DNA from: Calditrichota bacterium
GTDB lineage: Bacteria; Calditrichota; Calditrichia; Calditrichales; Calditrichaceae
DNA length: 55,003 nt
Reading direction: 5' to 3'
Assembly: GCA_024278755.1 (NCBI GenBank)
Contig: JAJRSO010000072.1
Span: 1 to 55,003 of the forward strand
Below the pieces are notes generated by a model, which ran no database searches, was not told the origin of the DNA, and saw only the letters and a program-made list of their open reading frames with translations. Within the stretch, counting starts at the first letter, position 1; the number at the start of each line of letters is the position of its first letter. Positions 44,081-52,292 of this stretch are shown here, one piece after another. The position numbers were made by a program, and so were the translations under genes.

Positions 44081-44515
44081 TCATAAGAGAACGGGGGTAA
44101 GGTCCTGCTCTCTTATGGCAAGCTCTGAAATCATTTTATTTTTAAATCTGCCGAACAATTCCAATTCTGCTTCCACAAAAAAATCGTGAATGTGGCAAAG
44201 CTTAATCAGCGGGCAATGCCGGTGGTTTTTTATACATTCATTTAAAGATGAATTAAAACCCATCGCTTCCAAAATAGCAAACAGAGAAAGCTTTGCCGGA
44301 TCTTTCTTCAGAAATACTCCGCCGGTTTTCCCCTGAACCGAGCCGGTAATTCCGCTTTTTTTTAGTTGATGTACAATTTTTGTTGCAAACGGTTTGGAGA
44401 CAAATAAGACTTTGGATATCTTCGGTAAAGGAACGGGATTGTTATCTTCCCGGCCTGCTAAATAAGCACAAATCCGAATGGCATAATCATACTCCCGTTT
44501 TATAAGTGAAGACAT
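44081..44515 (-). CDS. Rrf2-family transcription regulator
   Basis: Rrf2 proteins (IscR, NsrR, RsrR) use an Fe-S cluster to sense cluster status, NO or redox state. The 144-residue protein has an N-terminal winged helix (about 4-70; SKPFATKIVHQLKKSGI, GKTGGVFLKK) and three cysteines at 94, 101 and 107 (C-x6-C-x5-C), the usual Fe-S ligands. It is first in the cyd operon, 67 nt ahead of cydA, so it probably controls cytochrome bd in response to oxygen or NO. The signal and sign of control are inferred. Confidence 0.92.
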   Translation of the reverse strand: MSSLIKREYDYAIRICAYLAGREDNNPVPLPKISKVLFVSKPFATKIVHQLKKSGITGSVQGKTGGVFLKKDPAKLSLFAILEAMGFNSSLNECIKNHRHCPLIKLCHIHDFFVEAELELFGRFKNKMISELAIREQDLTPVLL

Positions 44516-44525
44516 TTTTTAAACC

Positions 44526-44568
44526 ATACTTTACTTGTTTAGTATAATATAAATATTTTTTCTGTAAA
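44526..44568 (-). promoter_or_regulatory. promoter and putative operator of the rrf2-cyd operon
   Basis: On the minus strand TTTACA (44568-44563) and TATACT (44546-44541) are 16 nt apart, each matching sigma-70 at 5 of 6 bases. Start of transcription would be near 44535. An inverted repeat ATACT-N10-AGTAT (44526-44545) overlaps the -10 element, which is where Rrf2 repressors bind, so self-control is likely. Confidence 0.55.
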
Positions 44569-44796
44569 TGCAATAGATTTTTTCTCTTTTTTAATCGTTA
44601 AAATAGATCTATGGCAAATGGTGTGAATATCAACAAAGAGGGAAAGAAAAATTCGCATTTACGGCCTAAAAAAATAGTGTTAGAAAATACCAAACGAATC
44701 AAGTTTGAAAGACTTACTTTTAACAGGAAGCCTGATTAATAATTTTGGCTTTATCCCATCCTTGTCTATTCGCATTTGGGGTACCGGGGAGGGTTG

Positions 44797-44831
44797 AATG
44801 AACAACGCCCTTTACCGGGGTTCATTTTTTA
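44797..44831 (+). terminator. terminator-like hairpin in a gene-free stretch
   Basis: AATGAAC and GTTCATT pair across 16 nt, with an inner CCC/GGG pairing, followed by a run of six T residues. No gene ends on its plus-strand side within 280 nt, so it might end an unrecognised small RNA or be a relic. Confidence 0.4.
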
Positions 44832-44885
44832 ACAGTCCTTTGTAATGAGCAACCGCAACAAGTTAAAATATCGATCTATCAGAGT

Positions 44886-44961
44886 AACGGGGTATCCGGA
44901 ATAGCTTCCATCTTTATCACAACCCAAGACCTAAGAATAAAATCCATCCGAATGGAATTTA
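44886..44961. repeat. dispersed intergenic repeat, copy 2
   Basis: This is the partner of 30598-30671, with the shared blocks GGTATCCGGAAT, ATCTTTATCAC, CCCAAGA and AATCCATCCG. A small hairpin TCCAT-ccga-ATGGA is at 44943-44956. No open reading frame is shared by the copies. Confidence 0.6.
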
Positions 44962-45228
44962 ACCGGACCCGTTGTTTTGGTTTTGTTAACCACTTATTGA
45001 ACGTCTTTTTAGCGCATCCCCGAAAATCTGTATAAACTCGCGGTAGTTTTTTTAAGTAGGTTGCTTACCCAATAACCAGGAATACCGTTAAAATAATATT
45101 GCCACACAAATCCGCTCTATAAGCGAACGTATTAAACGGATTGTAAAATTCAGAACTTAGCCGCAGCGTTTGTCCAGGCGGCTGTTTTACCGGAGTACTT
45201 CATCCGAATTGTTCTTTTATTTTTTTTA

Positions 45229-45257
45229 TTGACATTGAAGAGAACCATTCCTATTTT
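45229..45257 (+). promoter_or_regulatory. sigma-70-type promoter of the tetR gene
   Basis: TTGACA (45229-45234) is a perfect -35 element and TATTTT (45252-45257) lies 17 nt downstream. Transcription would start near 45264, inside the operator at 45260-45275. Confidence 0.65.
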
Positions 45258-45259
45258 TT

Positions 45260-45275
45260 GTTAGTTGATACTAAC
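45260..45275. promoter_or_regulatory. putative TetR operator
   Basis: GTTAGT-TGAT-ACTAAC is a perfect 6-bp inverted repeat with a 4-nt centre. It covers the expected start of transcription and lies 16 nt before the tetR ATG. That is the standard place for self-repression by a TetR-family dimer. Confidence 0.65.
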
Positions 45276-45291
45276 TTACCTTTTATGGACT

Positions 45292-45879
45292 ATGGCCAAA
45301 CAGAAAACAGTCGTCCGGCAACAGCAAATTATTGATGCGGCTCTGACATTGATCCGTGACGGCGGTTTAGCCAATTTAACTATAAAAAAAATAGCTGCAA
45401 AAGTGCGAATTTCGGAGCAGGCAATTTACCGCCATTTCGAAAATAAACGTTCAATCCTCGATGCAATAATTCAACATTTTAATCAAACTCTTGGCACACG
45501 CCTACACAACCAGGCAAAATTTGACGATCTTTTTCAGATGCTACACACCACAATCCATACCCATTTAAAATTTTTCAGAGATTTTCCGGAAATGGCGGCA
45601 TTGGTCTACACGGAAGAGATTTTTAAGATGGAACCGCATATCTTTTCGCAAATACAGGAAACCATTTCCAAACGTATTCAGACTATTAGTGAAATGCTGG
45701 AGAAAGGACAGAAAGAAGGAACCGTTTCGGACAGATACAAGGCAGATAACCTGGCGCTTATCATTTTTGGCGCCATACGCGCGCTGGTGTCCAACTGGCG
45801 TTTTTCGGATTTTGGCTTTAACCTTACCGAACGCGGTTTATCTTTAACCGAAGATATGCTTAATATGATAAAACCATAG
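45292..45879 (+). CDS. TetR-family transcription repressor
   Basis: The 195-residue protein has an N-terminal helix-turn-helix (about 10-56; IIDAALTLIRDGGLANLTIKKIA, ISEQAIYRHFENKRSI) and a helical ligand domain. The ATG at 45292 is used; the frame opens at a TTG at 45265, but that falls in the promoter region. Self-control is suggested by the operator at 45260-45275. It is followed 47 nt later by a membrane protein gene that it probably regulates. The ligand is unknown. Confidence 0.9.
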   Translation: MAKQKTVVRQQQIIDAALTLIRDGGLANLTIKKIAAKVRISEQAIYRHFENKRSILDAIIQHFNQTLGTRLHNQAKFDDLFQMLHTTIHTHLKFFRDFPEMAALVYTEEIFKMEPHIFSQIQETISKRIQTISEMLEKGQKEGTVSDRYKADNLALIIFGAIRALVSNWRFSDFGFNLTERGLSLTEDMLNMIKP

Positions 45880-45926
45880 TTTAATCAACGACACACCCAA
45901 CCACTTAACTCAACGAAGGAGGTTTT

Positions 45927-46565
45927 ATGAACCTAATGCTTAACTTTGACGGACTGATTTTATTACTAACCGGTCTGACGGCCATCTACATGATTTATCG
46001 TTTCATGGAAAGGCAGAAGAATCCCGACACAGCCGGGATATGGAATATTTACTATATGGTCGGTTTTCTGGTAATCTTAGTATCCGGATTACTGCTTATT
46101 ATCTTCGGCTGGGGCGCTCTCGCTAATAATTTTGTTGCCGTTGTCGCCGGTCTAATCCCATTTTCTTTAGCGACCGGCCTCATTGCCCAGTTTTATCCGA
46201 AATATGAAAAATCTTATCTGGGATTAATGGTCATCGGCTTAATACTGATCGCTGTTACCCGTTATGGTGGTATGATTTCTTTAGGCAAAATCGTTTATCC
46301 CGCCTTTCATGCTATTGCTGGTTTAACCATCGTTGCCGTACCTTTTTTGGCTTGTAAAGACGGAGATAAAGTACAAAAGGGATTTGGTCTGGTTGCGGTT
46401 GGCGGTATCTTGATTGGCTTAGGCGGCATGGCGCTGGCCTTTTTAAAAGCCGGAAAACAACTGCTCTTTTTCTCGGGCGATGTTGTAATGATGATTCTTG
46501 CCCCGCTGTTGTTACTGATGACCCTGGCCTATACGTTTGGTTTTATGAAAGGCGTTAAGAAATAA
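45927..46565 (+). CDS. integral membrane protein of unknown function
   Basis: No family recognised. The 212-residue protein is mostly hydrophobic with about seven predicted helices, short polar loops and a conserved-looking central motif RYGGMISLGKIVYPAFHAIAG. There is no signal peptide. A very strong GGAGG ribosome site precedes the ATG. Position 47 nt after a self-regulated TetR gene suggests it is the regulated target, perhaps a small transporter or stress-related membrane protein; this is inference. A terminator follows. Confidence 0.75.
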   Translation: MNLMLNFDGLILLLTGLTAIYMIYRFMERQKNPDTAGIWNIYYMVGFLVILVSGLLLIIFGWGALANNFVAVVAGLIPFSLATGLIAQFYPKYEKSYLGLMVIGLILIAVTRYGGMISLGKIVYPAFHAIAGLTIVAVPFLACKDGDKVQKGFGLVAVGGILIGLGGMALAFLKAGKQLLFFSGDVVMMILAPLLLLMTLAYTFGFMKGVKK

Positions 46566-46581
46566 TTTGTTTTTTTTAAGT

Positions 46582-46617
46582 AAGGCAGTGCTCCTTTTTC
46601 GGAACACTGCCTTTTTT
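46582..46617 (+). terminator. rho-independent terminator after the membrane protein gene
   Basis: AAGGCAGTG and CACTGCCTT form a 9-bp stem extended by TCC/GGA, followed by T residues. It lies 16 nt after the membrane protein stop and abuts the end of the convergent HAD gene. Confidence 0.85.
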
Positions 46618-47323
46618 AGAAAACCATTTGCAGCGCTGCAAAATTTTGCAATTCCAAAAACCGCCCGTCCCGCGCCTCAATGGGTTCGTCATCTAATTTC
46701 CAGGTATCCCGATAAGGAATATGAACCGCGTACATGCCCTGACGTAACGAAGGGTTAATATCCGATTTAGGACTATTCCCAACCATGCAGGTTTCGCTTG
46801 GAATCCAGTTATTTTTCTGAAGTAAATCCCGGTAAGCTACATCATTCTTTTCCGGTAAAATAAAATATTCTTTTACACATTCGTGCACACCGGCCCGCAG
46901 GATTTTCCCCTGCTGCTCGGCATAATCCCCTTTTGTTAACACATATAACGCATATTTTGTTTTTAAATAACGCAGGGTATCGATGACCCCGGGAAATAAC
47001 TGCGGGATACTGACCGGATGCTCCTGAAAACGACGGGTGATAAAACGCAGCCTCTCTTCATCCAGCCTTGTTTTGCTTTTTTTATTGAAAACACGAAATA
47101 ATTCTTCCAGAATATATATGAAATTATGGCTGCCATAACCGCGTTCTTCTACAACCCTCACTTCCAGATCGTCAAAGGCTTTTTGGATGTCTGACCGTAC
47201 AAATCCTCCGCTTTCAACCAGATCGATAAAATCGGTTGTCGCCTGTACATAGTAAATATTGTTTTCCCATAACGTATCATCAGCGTCAAAGATGATCTGT
47301 TTTATATGTCGCCACTTATTCAA
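46616..47323 (-). CDS. HAD-family hydrolase
   Basis: A phosphatase-like enzyme of the haloacid dehalogenase superfamily; substrate unknown. The 235-residue protein has motif I IIFDADDTLW with nucleophile D13 and acid D15, motif II YVLTKGD, and motif IV MVGNSPKSDINPSL. DADDTLW is common in YjjG/phosphoglycolate phosphatase-like members. It follows dacB by 14 nt and is presumably co-transcribed. Confidence 0.88.
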   Translation of the reverse strand: MNKWRHIKQIIFDADDTLWENNIYYVQATTDFIDLVESGGFVRSDIQKAFDDLEVRVVEERGYGSHNFIYILEELFRVFNKKSKTRLDEERLRFITRRFQEHPVSIPQLFPGVIDTLRYLKTKYALYVLTKGDYAEQQGKILRAGVHECVKEYFILPEKNDVAYRDLLQKNNWIPSETCMVGNSPKSDINPSLRQGMYAVHIPYRDTWKLDDEPIEARDGRFLELQNFAALQMVF

Positions 47324-47337
47324 ACAACACTCCCTAA

Positions 47338-48792
47338 CTATTTATAATTGCTTAATAAAATACAAATTTTATCCTGCAGATTGTTGATATACGATGTAGG
47401 TACCGAATAATTATTTACCATAATTGAAAATACATACGGTTTTTTATTCTTGCCGCGCACATAGCCCGAAAGGCTGCGCATATGCCGTACATATCCGGTT
47501 TTTGCCCGCACATTTCCCACGGCAGAGCTATTTCGCATACGGTTTTTTAAAGTTCCGTCCACTCCGGCAATGGGCAATGAGTTATAAAATGTTAAAAAGT
47601 CCGGATTATTATACATATATTTCAGCAGGGTTGCGGTCGCAAATGGCGAAACAAAATTTTTCCGGGATAGGCCGGAACCATCGACCATAATAAATTCCGA
47701 CGGCGCCACGCCAATGGTGTGCAGCCATTCGGAAACAGTTTCGGTTCCCTTAATAAAGCTTCCTTCTCCCTTAAAATGTGCGCCCAACGTTTTTACCAGC
47801 TGCTCGGCATACAGATTATGGCTTTTTTTATTAACGGTTTTAATCAAATTATCAAGTGTCGGCGAAAAGTGAATAAAGAGAGTATCCGATACAGGTGTAT
47901 AAATATACCGAATTTCAGCTTCACCATCAACAGCGATACCTTTTTCCTGTAAAACCGCCTGCAACTCTTTCATAAAATATGCAGCCGGGCGTTCTACGGA
48001 AATTGTTTCAAACACCGTATCGGCGCCTACGGGAAGAGAACCTTTTATTGTGGCAATATTCCTGGCCCGCAAACGGGAAACATCCAACTGCGGCAATGAA
48101 TCCACCGGAGAAGTATGCGCCGTATTCAGGACGCTTAAATAGTCAATTCCCGGAAGCTGTGAAACATGAAGCGGCATATCCTGCCGGGGACCCGGAGCGA
48201 CTAAAAATTCAACGCAGTTATCATTAAAACTTAGGGCCGAAGGCTGTGCGGAGTACCAGTAGGGTTCGTCGTCCCAATTCCAGCCGTCCCCAAGAATATC
48301 TGTTTCAAAATAGCTATTGTCGCCAATTAAATTTCCTTTAATCCGGCGAACCCCATTTTTTGTCAGGGAATCCGCCCATTGTTCAAAAACAGCGCGCATA
48401 TTTCCGTTATGAAAACGAGCAGAAATAGACGGATCTCCGCTTCCATGAACGATCAGATTGCCCGAAACCAGACCGTCGGCAATTGTTGAATCCGTACCAA
48501 TAACGGTTTGATACTGAAAATCTTTTCCCAGCTTTACCAGGCTGCCGGCCGTGGTGTAAAGTTTCATGTTAGAAGCCGGTACAAAAAGTTTGTGTTCATT
48601 TTCATGAAAAAGGATGGTGCCATCGTTAAGGGATTCGATATAAATGCCAACATAAGCATTGCCCAGATTGGGGTCATCCAGCAAATACCGGATTTCATGC
48701 TGTAATACTGTCGCGGGTGAGCGCATCGTAAATATGGATGCACATGATTGTAAAACAACGATCGACAAAATAACTGTAATAAGAATTTTCAT
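47338..48792 (-). CDS. dacB: D-alanyl-D-alanine carboxypeptidase/endopeptidase (PBP4, S13 family), putative lipoprotein
   Basis: PBP4 cuts peptidoglycan cross-links and terminal D-alanine in the periplasm. The 484-residue protein has all three penicillin-binding motifs: SNMK (S74-K77), SHN (324-326) and KTG (431-433), with the usual large insert between the first two. Its signal ends in the lipobox LQSC (C17), so it is probably membrane-anchored, unlike soluble E. coli PBP4. The first residue after the cysteine is alanine, so outer-membrane sorting is likely. It is read just ahead of the HAD gene. Confidence 0.93.
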   Translation of the reverse strand: MKILITVILSIVVLQSCASIFTMRSPATVLQHEIRYLLDDPNLGNAYVGIYIESLNDGTILFHENEHKLFVPASNMKLYTTAGSLVKLGKDFQYQTVIGTDSTIADGLVSGNLIVHGSGDPSISARFHNGNMRAVFEQWADSLTKNGVRRIKGNLIGDNSYFETDILGDGWNWDDEPYWYSAQPSALSFNDNCVEFLVAPGPRQDMPLHVSQLPGIDYLSVLNTAHTSPVDSLPQLDVSRLRARNIATIKGSLPVGADTVFETISVERPAAYFMKELQAVLQEKGIAVDGEAEIRYIYTPVSDTLFIHFSPTLDNLIKTVNKKSHNLYAEQLVKTLGAHFKGEGSFIKGTETVSEWLHTIGVAPSEFIMVDGSGLSRKNFVSPFATATLLKYMYNNPDFLTFYNSLPIAGVDGTLKNRMRNSSAVGNVRAKTGYVRHMRSLSGYVRGKNKKPYVFSIMVNNYSVPTSYINNLQDKICILLSNYK

Positions 48793-48817
48793 AAGCGCCT
48801 GCGGGGATTAATTCTGA

Positions 48818-48851
48818 CAAAAAAAAAGGCGAAAACAAATGTTCCGCCTTT
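48818..48851 (-). terminator. rho-independent terminator after the HU gene
   Basis: On the minus strand AAAGGCG pairs with CGCCTTT over a 13-nt loop followed by nine T residues. It lies 20 nt beyond the HU stop, so the HU gene and dacB are separate units. Confidence 0.8.
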
Positions 48852-48871
48852 GGATGATGGACAGTGTAAAC

Positions 48872-49141
48872 TTAAACTGCGTCTTTCAAACCTTTACCGG
48901 CTTTGAAAGTAGGTACATTACGTGCAGGAATATCGATTTCGGCACCGGTCTGAGGATTGCGGCCTTTACGCGCAGCTCTTGCAGAAACGTTGAAAGTACC
49001 AAACCCAATTAAAGAAACACTTTCACCTTTTCCAAGGCTTTCTTTAACACCATTAATAAAAGCGCCTAATGCGTCTTCTGCGGCTTTTTTAGAAATATTA
49101 GCATCGGCTGCCATTTTTGAAACTAAGTCTTGCTTGGTCAT
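48872..49141 (-). CDS. HU/IHF-family DNA-binding protein
   Basis: A small nucleoid protein that bends DNA as a dimer. The 89-residue protein starts [20 protein letters not shown] and has [21 protein letters not shown], the conserved beta-arm with the intercalating proline region, then [19 protein letters not shown]. The frame is open to 49216, but GGAGA before the ATG at 49141 fixes the start. It stands alone in front of a terminator. Confidence 0.95.
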   Translation of the reverse strand: MTKQDLVSKMAADANISKKAAEDALGAFINGVKESLGKGESVSLIGFGTFNVSARAARKGRNPQTGAEIDIPARNVPTFKAGKGLKDAV

Positions 49142-49195
49142 TGGTATTCTCCTATTTAGTAAAAATATTTTTCTGTGAATTTTAAGCGAGCAATG

Positions 49196-49227
49196 CAAAT
49201 ATGAGAACTTATCCAATAAAATGCAAA
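49196..49227 (-). promoter_or_regulatory. putative promoter of the HU gene
   Basis: On the minus strand TTTG (49227-49224) and CATATTTG (49203-49196) are 20 nt apart. This resembles the Bacteroidota type (TTTG ... TAnnTTTG), and is 55 nt upstream of the start codon. A sigma-70 reading (TTGCAT-N17-CATATT) is weaker. Confidence 0.45.
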
Positions 49228-49358
49228 TAAAAAGTATATTTACGCACTTGTTTTCGCGCTTTGCAGATTTTAATAAAAATATGGCAGCCCTCTCGAAAAT
49301 TTTGTAAGTTTAGAAAGTTCATAAAGTAAACAAACACAGTTTTTATATCGAGGCCGAA

Positions 49359-51710
49359 ATGCGTAAAAAATATATCCCTTCAAAAGTCGAAGAAATTATA
49401 CTGACAAACACAGGACAACAGATCATATATCCACCCACGGAAAAGATAAACACGCTGATTGTCGATAATTTTCCTGCTCTTGGCAGGCTAACCGCTCTGC
49501 GTTTTTTAGAGTGGGCACCGCAAAATGAAGGCTGGACAATTTCTCTGCCCACCGGAAAGACCCCGGAACATTTTATTAAATGGCTTACCCTGCTGCTAAA
49601 CTCATGGAGCACAAAAAAAACGCAGCAACTTCTCGAAGAAAACGGCGTAAATCCTACCCGCAAACCGGATATGAAGAGCTTCCATTTTATTCAGATCGAT
49701 GAGTTTTATCCCATCAATTCCACCCAGCACAACAGCTTTTACTACTATGTAAATAAGTATTATATCCGTGGTTTGGGGTTGGATCCCAAAAAAGCGTTAC
49801 TGATAAATCCAAATAGTATCGGCATTGACCCGGAGCATACTTTGGAAGATATCTGGCCCGAGCATATCGTAAACCTGAATCTGCGTACCCAATATCCGCG
49901 TACTCTGCTGGAAGAACGCCAAAAGAATGTTCTGGCCGCCGTGGATCAGTTCTGCACCGAGTATGAAACAAAGATTCGCAGCCTTGGAGGCATCGGGTTT
50001 TTCCTCGGCGGTATCGGTCCGGACGGGCATATCGGATTCAATGTCCGCGGTTCGGACCATTACGCCACCACCCGGCTGACACCCACAAATTATGAAACGC
50101 AGGCCGCCGCTGCCGGTGATCTGGGCGGTATCGAAATTTCCGGTAATCGGCTGGTAATCACAATCGGCTTAAAAACCATTACCTACAATCCTAAAACAAC
50201 CGCCATAATTATCGCCGCCGGCGAGGCCAAAGCTCAGGTAATCAAAAACGCCATCCAGTGTGAAAAGAACAACCAGGTACCGGCCTCTGCCCTGCAGGAT
50301 TTACCAAATGCATGTTTCTATATTACAAAAGGCGCGGCAAAATTACTCAACGAGCGGCGTTACCAGGAGTTAAAACAGGCCGATATAATTTCTCAGGAAG
50401 ACACCCATCAAATTTTAACAGACCTCGCTCTGGATAAACGAAAAACCTTAACCAGCCTCACTAAGGCCGACATGCGCAGTATCCGTTCTTCCAAACTCAT
50501 TCTGGAACGAAAGGGCGAAACCTATAAAGAAGCGGCCGAAAAACTACGGGAAGAGTATATTAACCGAATCAATATGACGCTGCACATTCCAAAGGGAAAA
50601 ACATTCCTGCATACGGCCCCCCACCACGATGATATTATGTTGGGTTACCTGCCTTACCTCGTCCGGCTCATGCGCGAATCGAGCAACACCCATTATTTTA
50701 ATTATCTGACCAGCGGGTTTAATGCCGTAACCAATAAATATATGGCCAATCAGTTAGCGATTGCCGAAAGCTATCTGCAAGAGCCGGAATTTAAACGTCT
50801 AATCGAATCCAATTATTTTGAGCCGGGTAATCTGGACTACCGTAACCGGGATATTTTTCAATATCTGGATGGCGTAGCTGCCAATAATCAAGACGCCATG
50901 GAAGAAGGCTGCGCCCGACGACTGCTGCGCAACCTGGTAGAAATTTTTGAAGAAGACTCTTTCGATAATCTGCAGAACCGTATCAATGAATTAAGCAGTT
51001 ATTTTGAAACCCAGTATCCGGGAAAGAAGGATCTGGCCTACATACAGCAACTAAAAGGCATGACACGGGAATGGGAAGCAGATATTTTATGGGGTTATTT
51101 CGGATTTAGCAGCAGCTCGGTAATCCATTCCCGTTTGGGGTTTTATAAGGGTGATATCTTTACGGAAAATCCCACCGTGGACAGGGATGTTTTACCGATT
51201 CTGGAAAACATCAGACGTATAAACCCCGATGTAGTAACGGTGGCCTTTGATCCGGAAGGCAGCGGGCCGGATACGCATTATAAAGTAATGCAGGCGGTTT
51301 CTACCGCATTAAAAATGTACCAGGAAGAAAACGGAAATAAGGAAATTGAAATTTGGGGCTACCGCAATGTCTGGTACCGCTTCCATCCGTCCGAAGCAAA
51401 CCGGTTTGTTCCGGTTACCCATAATACACGCGCTATTTTGGATCATGCTTTTATCCATGCTTTTGGCTCTCAACGGGATGCCTCTTTCCCCAGTTATGAA
51501 TATGACGGCCCTTTTTCGGGGCTGGCGCAGAAGATACAGGTTGACCAGTATCAGAAGATGAAAACCCTTTTAGGCAGAGATTATTTCTATGAGAATTCGG
51601 ATTCCCGTATTCGCTCTACCCGGGGATTTGTATTTTTAAAAGTAATGACTTTAGAGGAATTTCACCAGAAATCAATGGAATTACGCAAGAGTACAGAGAA
51701 TATATCTTAA
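49359..51710 (+). CDS. glucosamine-6-phosphate deaminase-like/PIG-L (LmbE) deacetylase fusion
   Basis: The 783-residue protein joins two sugar enzymes. Residues about 30-345 form a NagB-like domain ([40 protein letters not shown]), which turns glucosamine-6-phosphate to fructose-6-phosphate. Residues about 415-775 form a PIG-L/LmbE domain with the zinc motif PHHDDIMLG and VTVAFDPEGSGPDTHYKVM, typical of N-acetylglucosamine deacetylases. Such fusions are found in FCB bacteria. It is longer than the usual 640-660. The in-frame sequence continues past its TAA stop (51708-51710) for 23 coding-like codons. A canonical NagB is 1 kb away on the other strand. Confidence 0.9.
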   Translation: MRKKYIPSKVEEIILTNTGQQIIYPPTEKINTLIVDNFPALGRLTALRFLEWAPQNEGWTISLPTGKTPEHFIKWLTLLLNSWSTKKTQQLLEENGVNPTRKPDMKSFHFIQIDEFYPINSTQHNSFYYYVNKYYIRGLGLDPKKALLINPNSIGIDPEHTLEDIWPEHIVNLNLRTQYPRTLLEERQKNVLAAVDQFCTEYETKIRSLGGIGFFLGGIGPDGHIGFNVRGSDHYATTRLTPTNYETQAAAAGDLGGIEISGNRLVITIGLKTITYNPKTTAIIIAAGEAKAQVIKNAIQCEKNNQVPASALQDLPNACFYITKGAAKLLNERRYQELKQADIISQEDTHQILTDLALDKRKTLTSLTKADMRSIRSSKLILERKGETYKEAAEKLREEYINRINMTLHIPKGKTFLHTAPHHDDIMLGYLPYLVRLMRESSNTHYFNYLTSGFNAVTNKYMANQLAIAESYLQEPEFKRLIESNYFEPGNLDYRNRDIFQYLDGVAANNQDAMEEGCARRLLRNLVEIFEEDSFDNLQNRINELSSYFETQYPGKKDLAYIQQLKGMTREWEADILWGYFGFSSSSVIHSRLGFYKGDIFTENPTVDRDVLPILENIRRINPDVVTVAFDPEGSGPDTHYKVMQAVSTALKMYQEENGNKEIEIWGYRNVWYRFHPSEANRFVPVTHNTRAILDHAFIHAFGSQRDASFPSYEYDGPFSGLAQKIQVDQYQKMKTLLGRDYFYENSDSRIRSTRGFVFLKVMTLEEFHQKSMELRKSTENIS

Positions 51711-51797
51711 CAATTGCTCCCCGAACTTGCCGAAGGACGCATAGCAAAAGGAAAACTCAACTATCAGATTAAAGAAGGTTGACAAGAGGATTTTACA

Positions 51798-52217
51798 ATG
51801 AAATCATTTCGCAAAGAACTTTGGTTCAACACCACGCAGCGCAGAGAGTATATTAATATTACTTCCGAAATCAATAATTGCCTGAAAGAATCCGGTATCC
51901 GTGAAGGATTGTGTCTGGTAAATGCCATGCACATTACGGCCAGTGTATACATAAACGACGCCGAAAGCGGCCTGATTCAGGATTATGACGACTGGCTGGA
52001 AAAGCTTGCGCCCCATGCTCCCATCTCTCATTATCGGCATAACCACACGGGTGAAGACAACGGTGATGCCCATTTAAAAAGGCAGATTATGGGACGTGAA
52101 GTGGTTGTCGCTATCACCAACGGAGAACTTGATTTCGGCCCCTGGGAACAAATTTACTATGCCGAATTTGACGGCCGGCGCCGTAAACGGGTTTTGGTAA
52201 AAATTATCGGCGAATAA
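51798..52217 (+). CDS. YjbQ/UPF0047 family protein
   Basis: The 139-residue protein matches the YjbQ family, some members of which have weak thiamine-phosphate synthase activity; the true role is unknown. Typical features are the N-terminal [16 protein letters not shown], a histidine-rich metal-site segment ([12 protein letters not shown] and [14 protein letters not shown]) and [20 protein letters not shown]. It is downstream of the NagB-LmbE gene after 87 nt, part of which is a coding-like tail in the NagB-LmbE frame. AAGAGG is the ribosome site. Confidence 0.9.
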   Translation: MKSFRKELWFNTTQRREYINITSEINNCLKESGIREGLCLVNAMHITASVYINDAESGLIQDYDDWLEKLAPHAPISHYRHNHTGEDNGDAHLKRQIMGREVVVAITNGELDFGPWEQIYYAEFDGRRRKRVLVKIIGE

Positions 52218-52292
52218 TAACCGCTCACTTTGTCTTTTCCACCTTTGGGTAGAAAAACTTCGTATCCTAGTTAAAGCATAAAAGAGAGTAAA

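Larger units (their letters stand above)
44516..45264. other. gene-poor intergenic region
   Basis: About 750 nt with no supported gene. It holds the rrf2 promoter (44526-44568), a terminator-like hairpin with T-run (44797-44831), copy 2 of the dispersed repeat (44886-44961) and the tetR promoter and operator (45229-45275). A 42-codon open frame at 44611-44739 is not supported. Confidence 0.5.

Noticed and set aside
44611-44739. Open frame of 42 codons (MANGVNINKEGKK...)
   Set aside because: No ribosome site, no family resemblance, and lies within a gene-poor region; kept out of the CDS list.
48564-48758. Open frames inside dacB and other large genes on the opposite strand
   Set aside because: They overlap real genes with clear family motifs and have no start signals.
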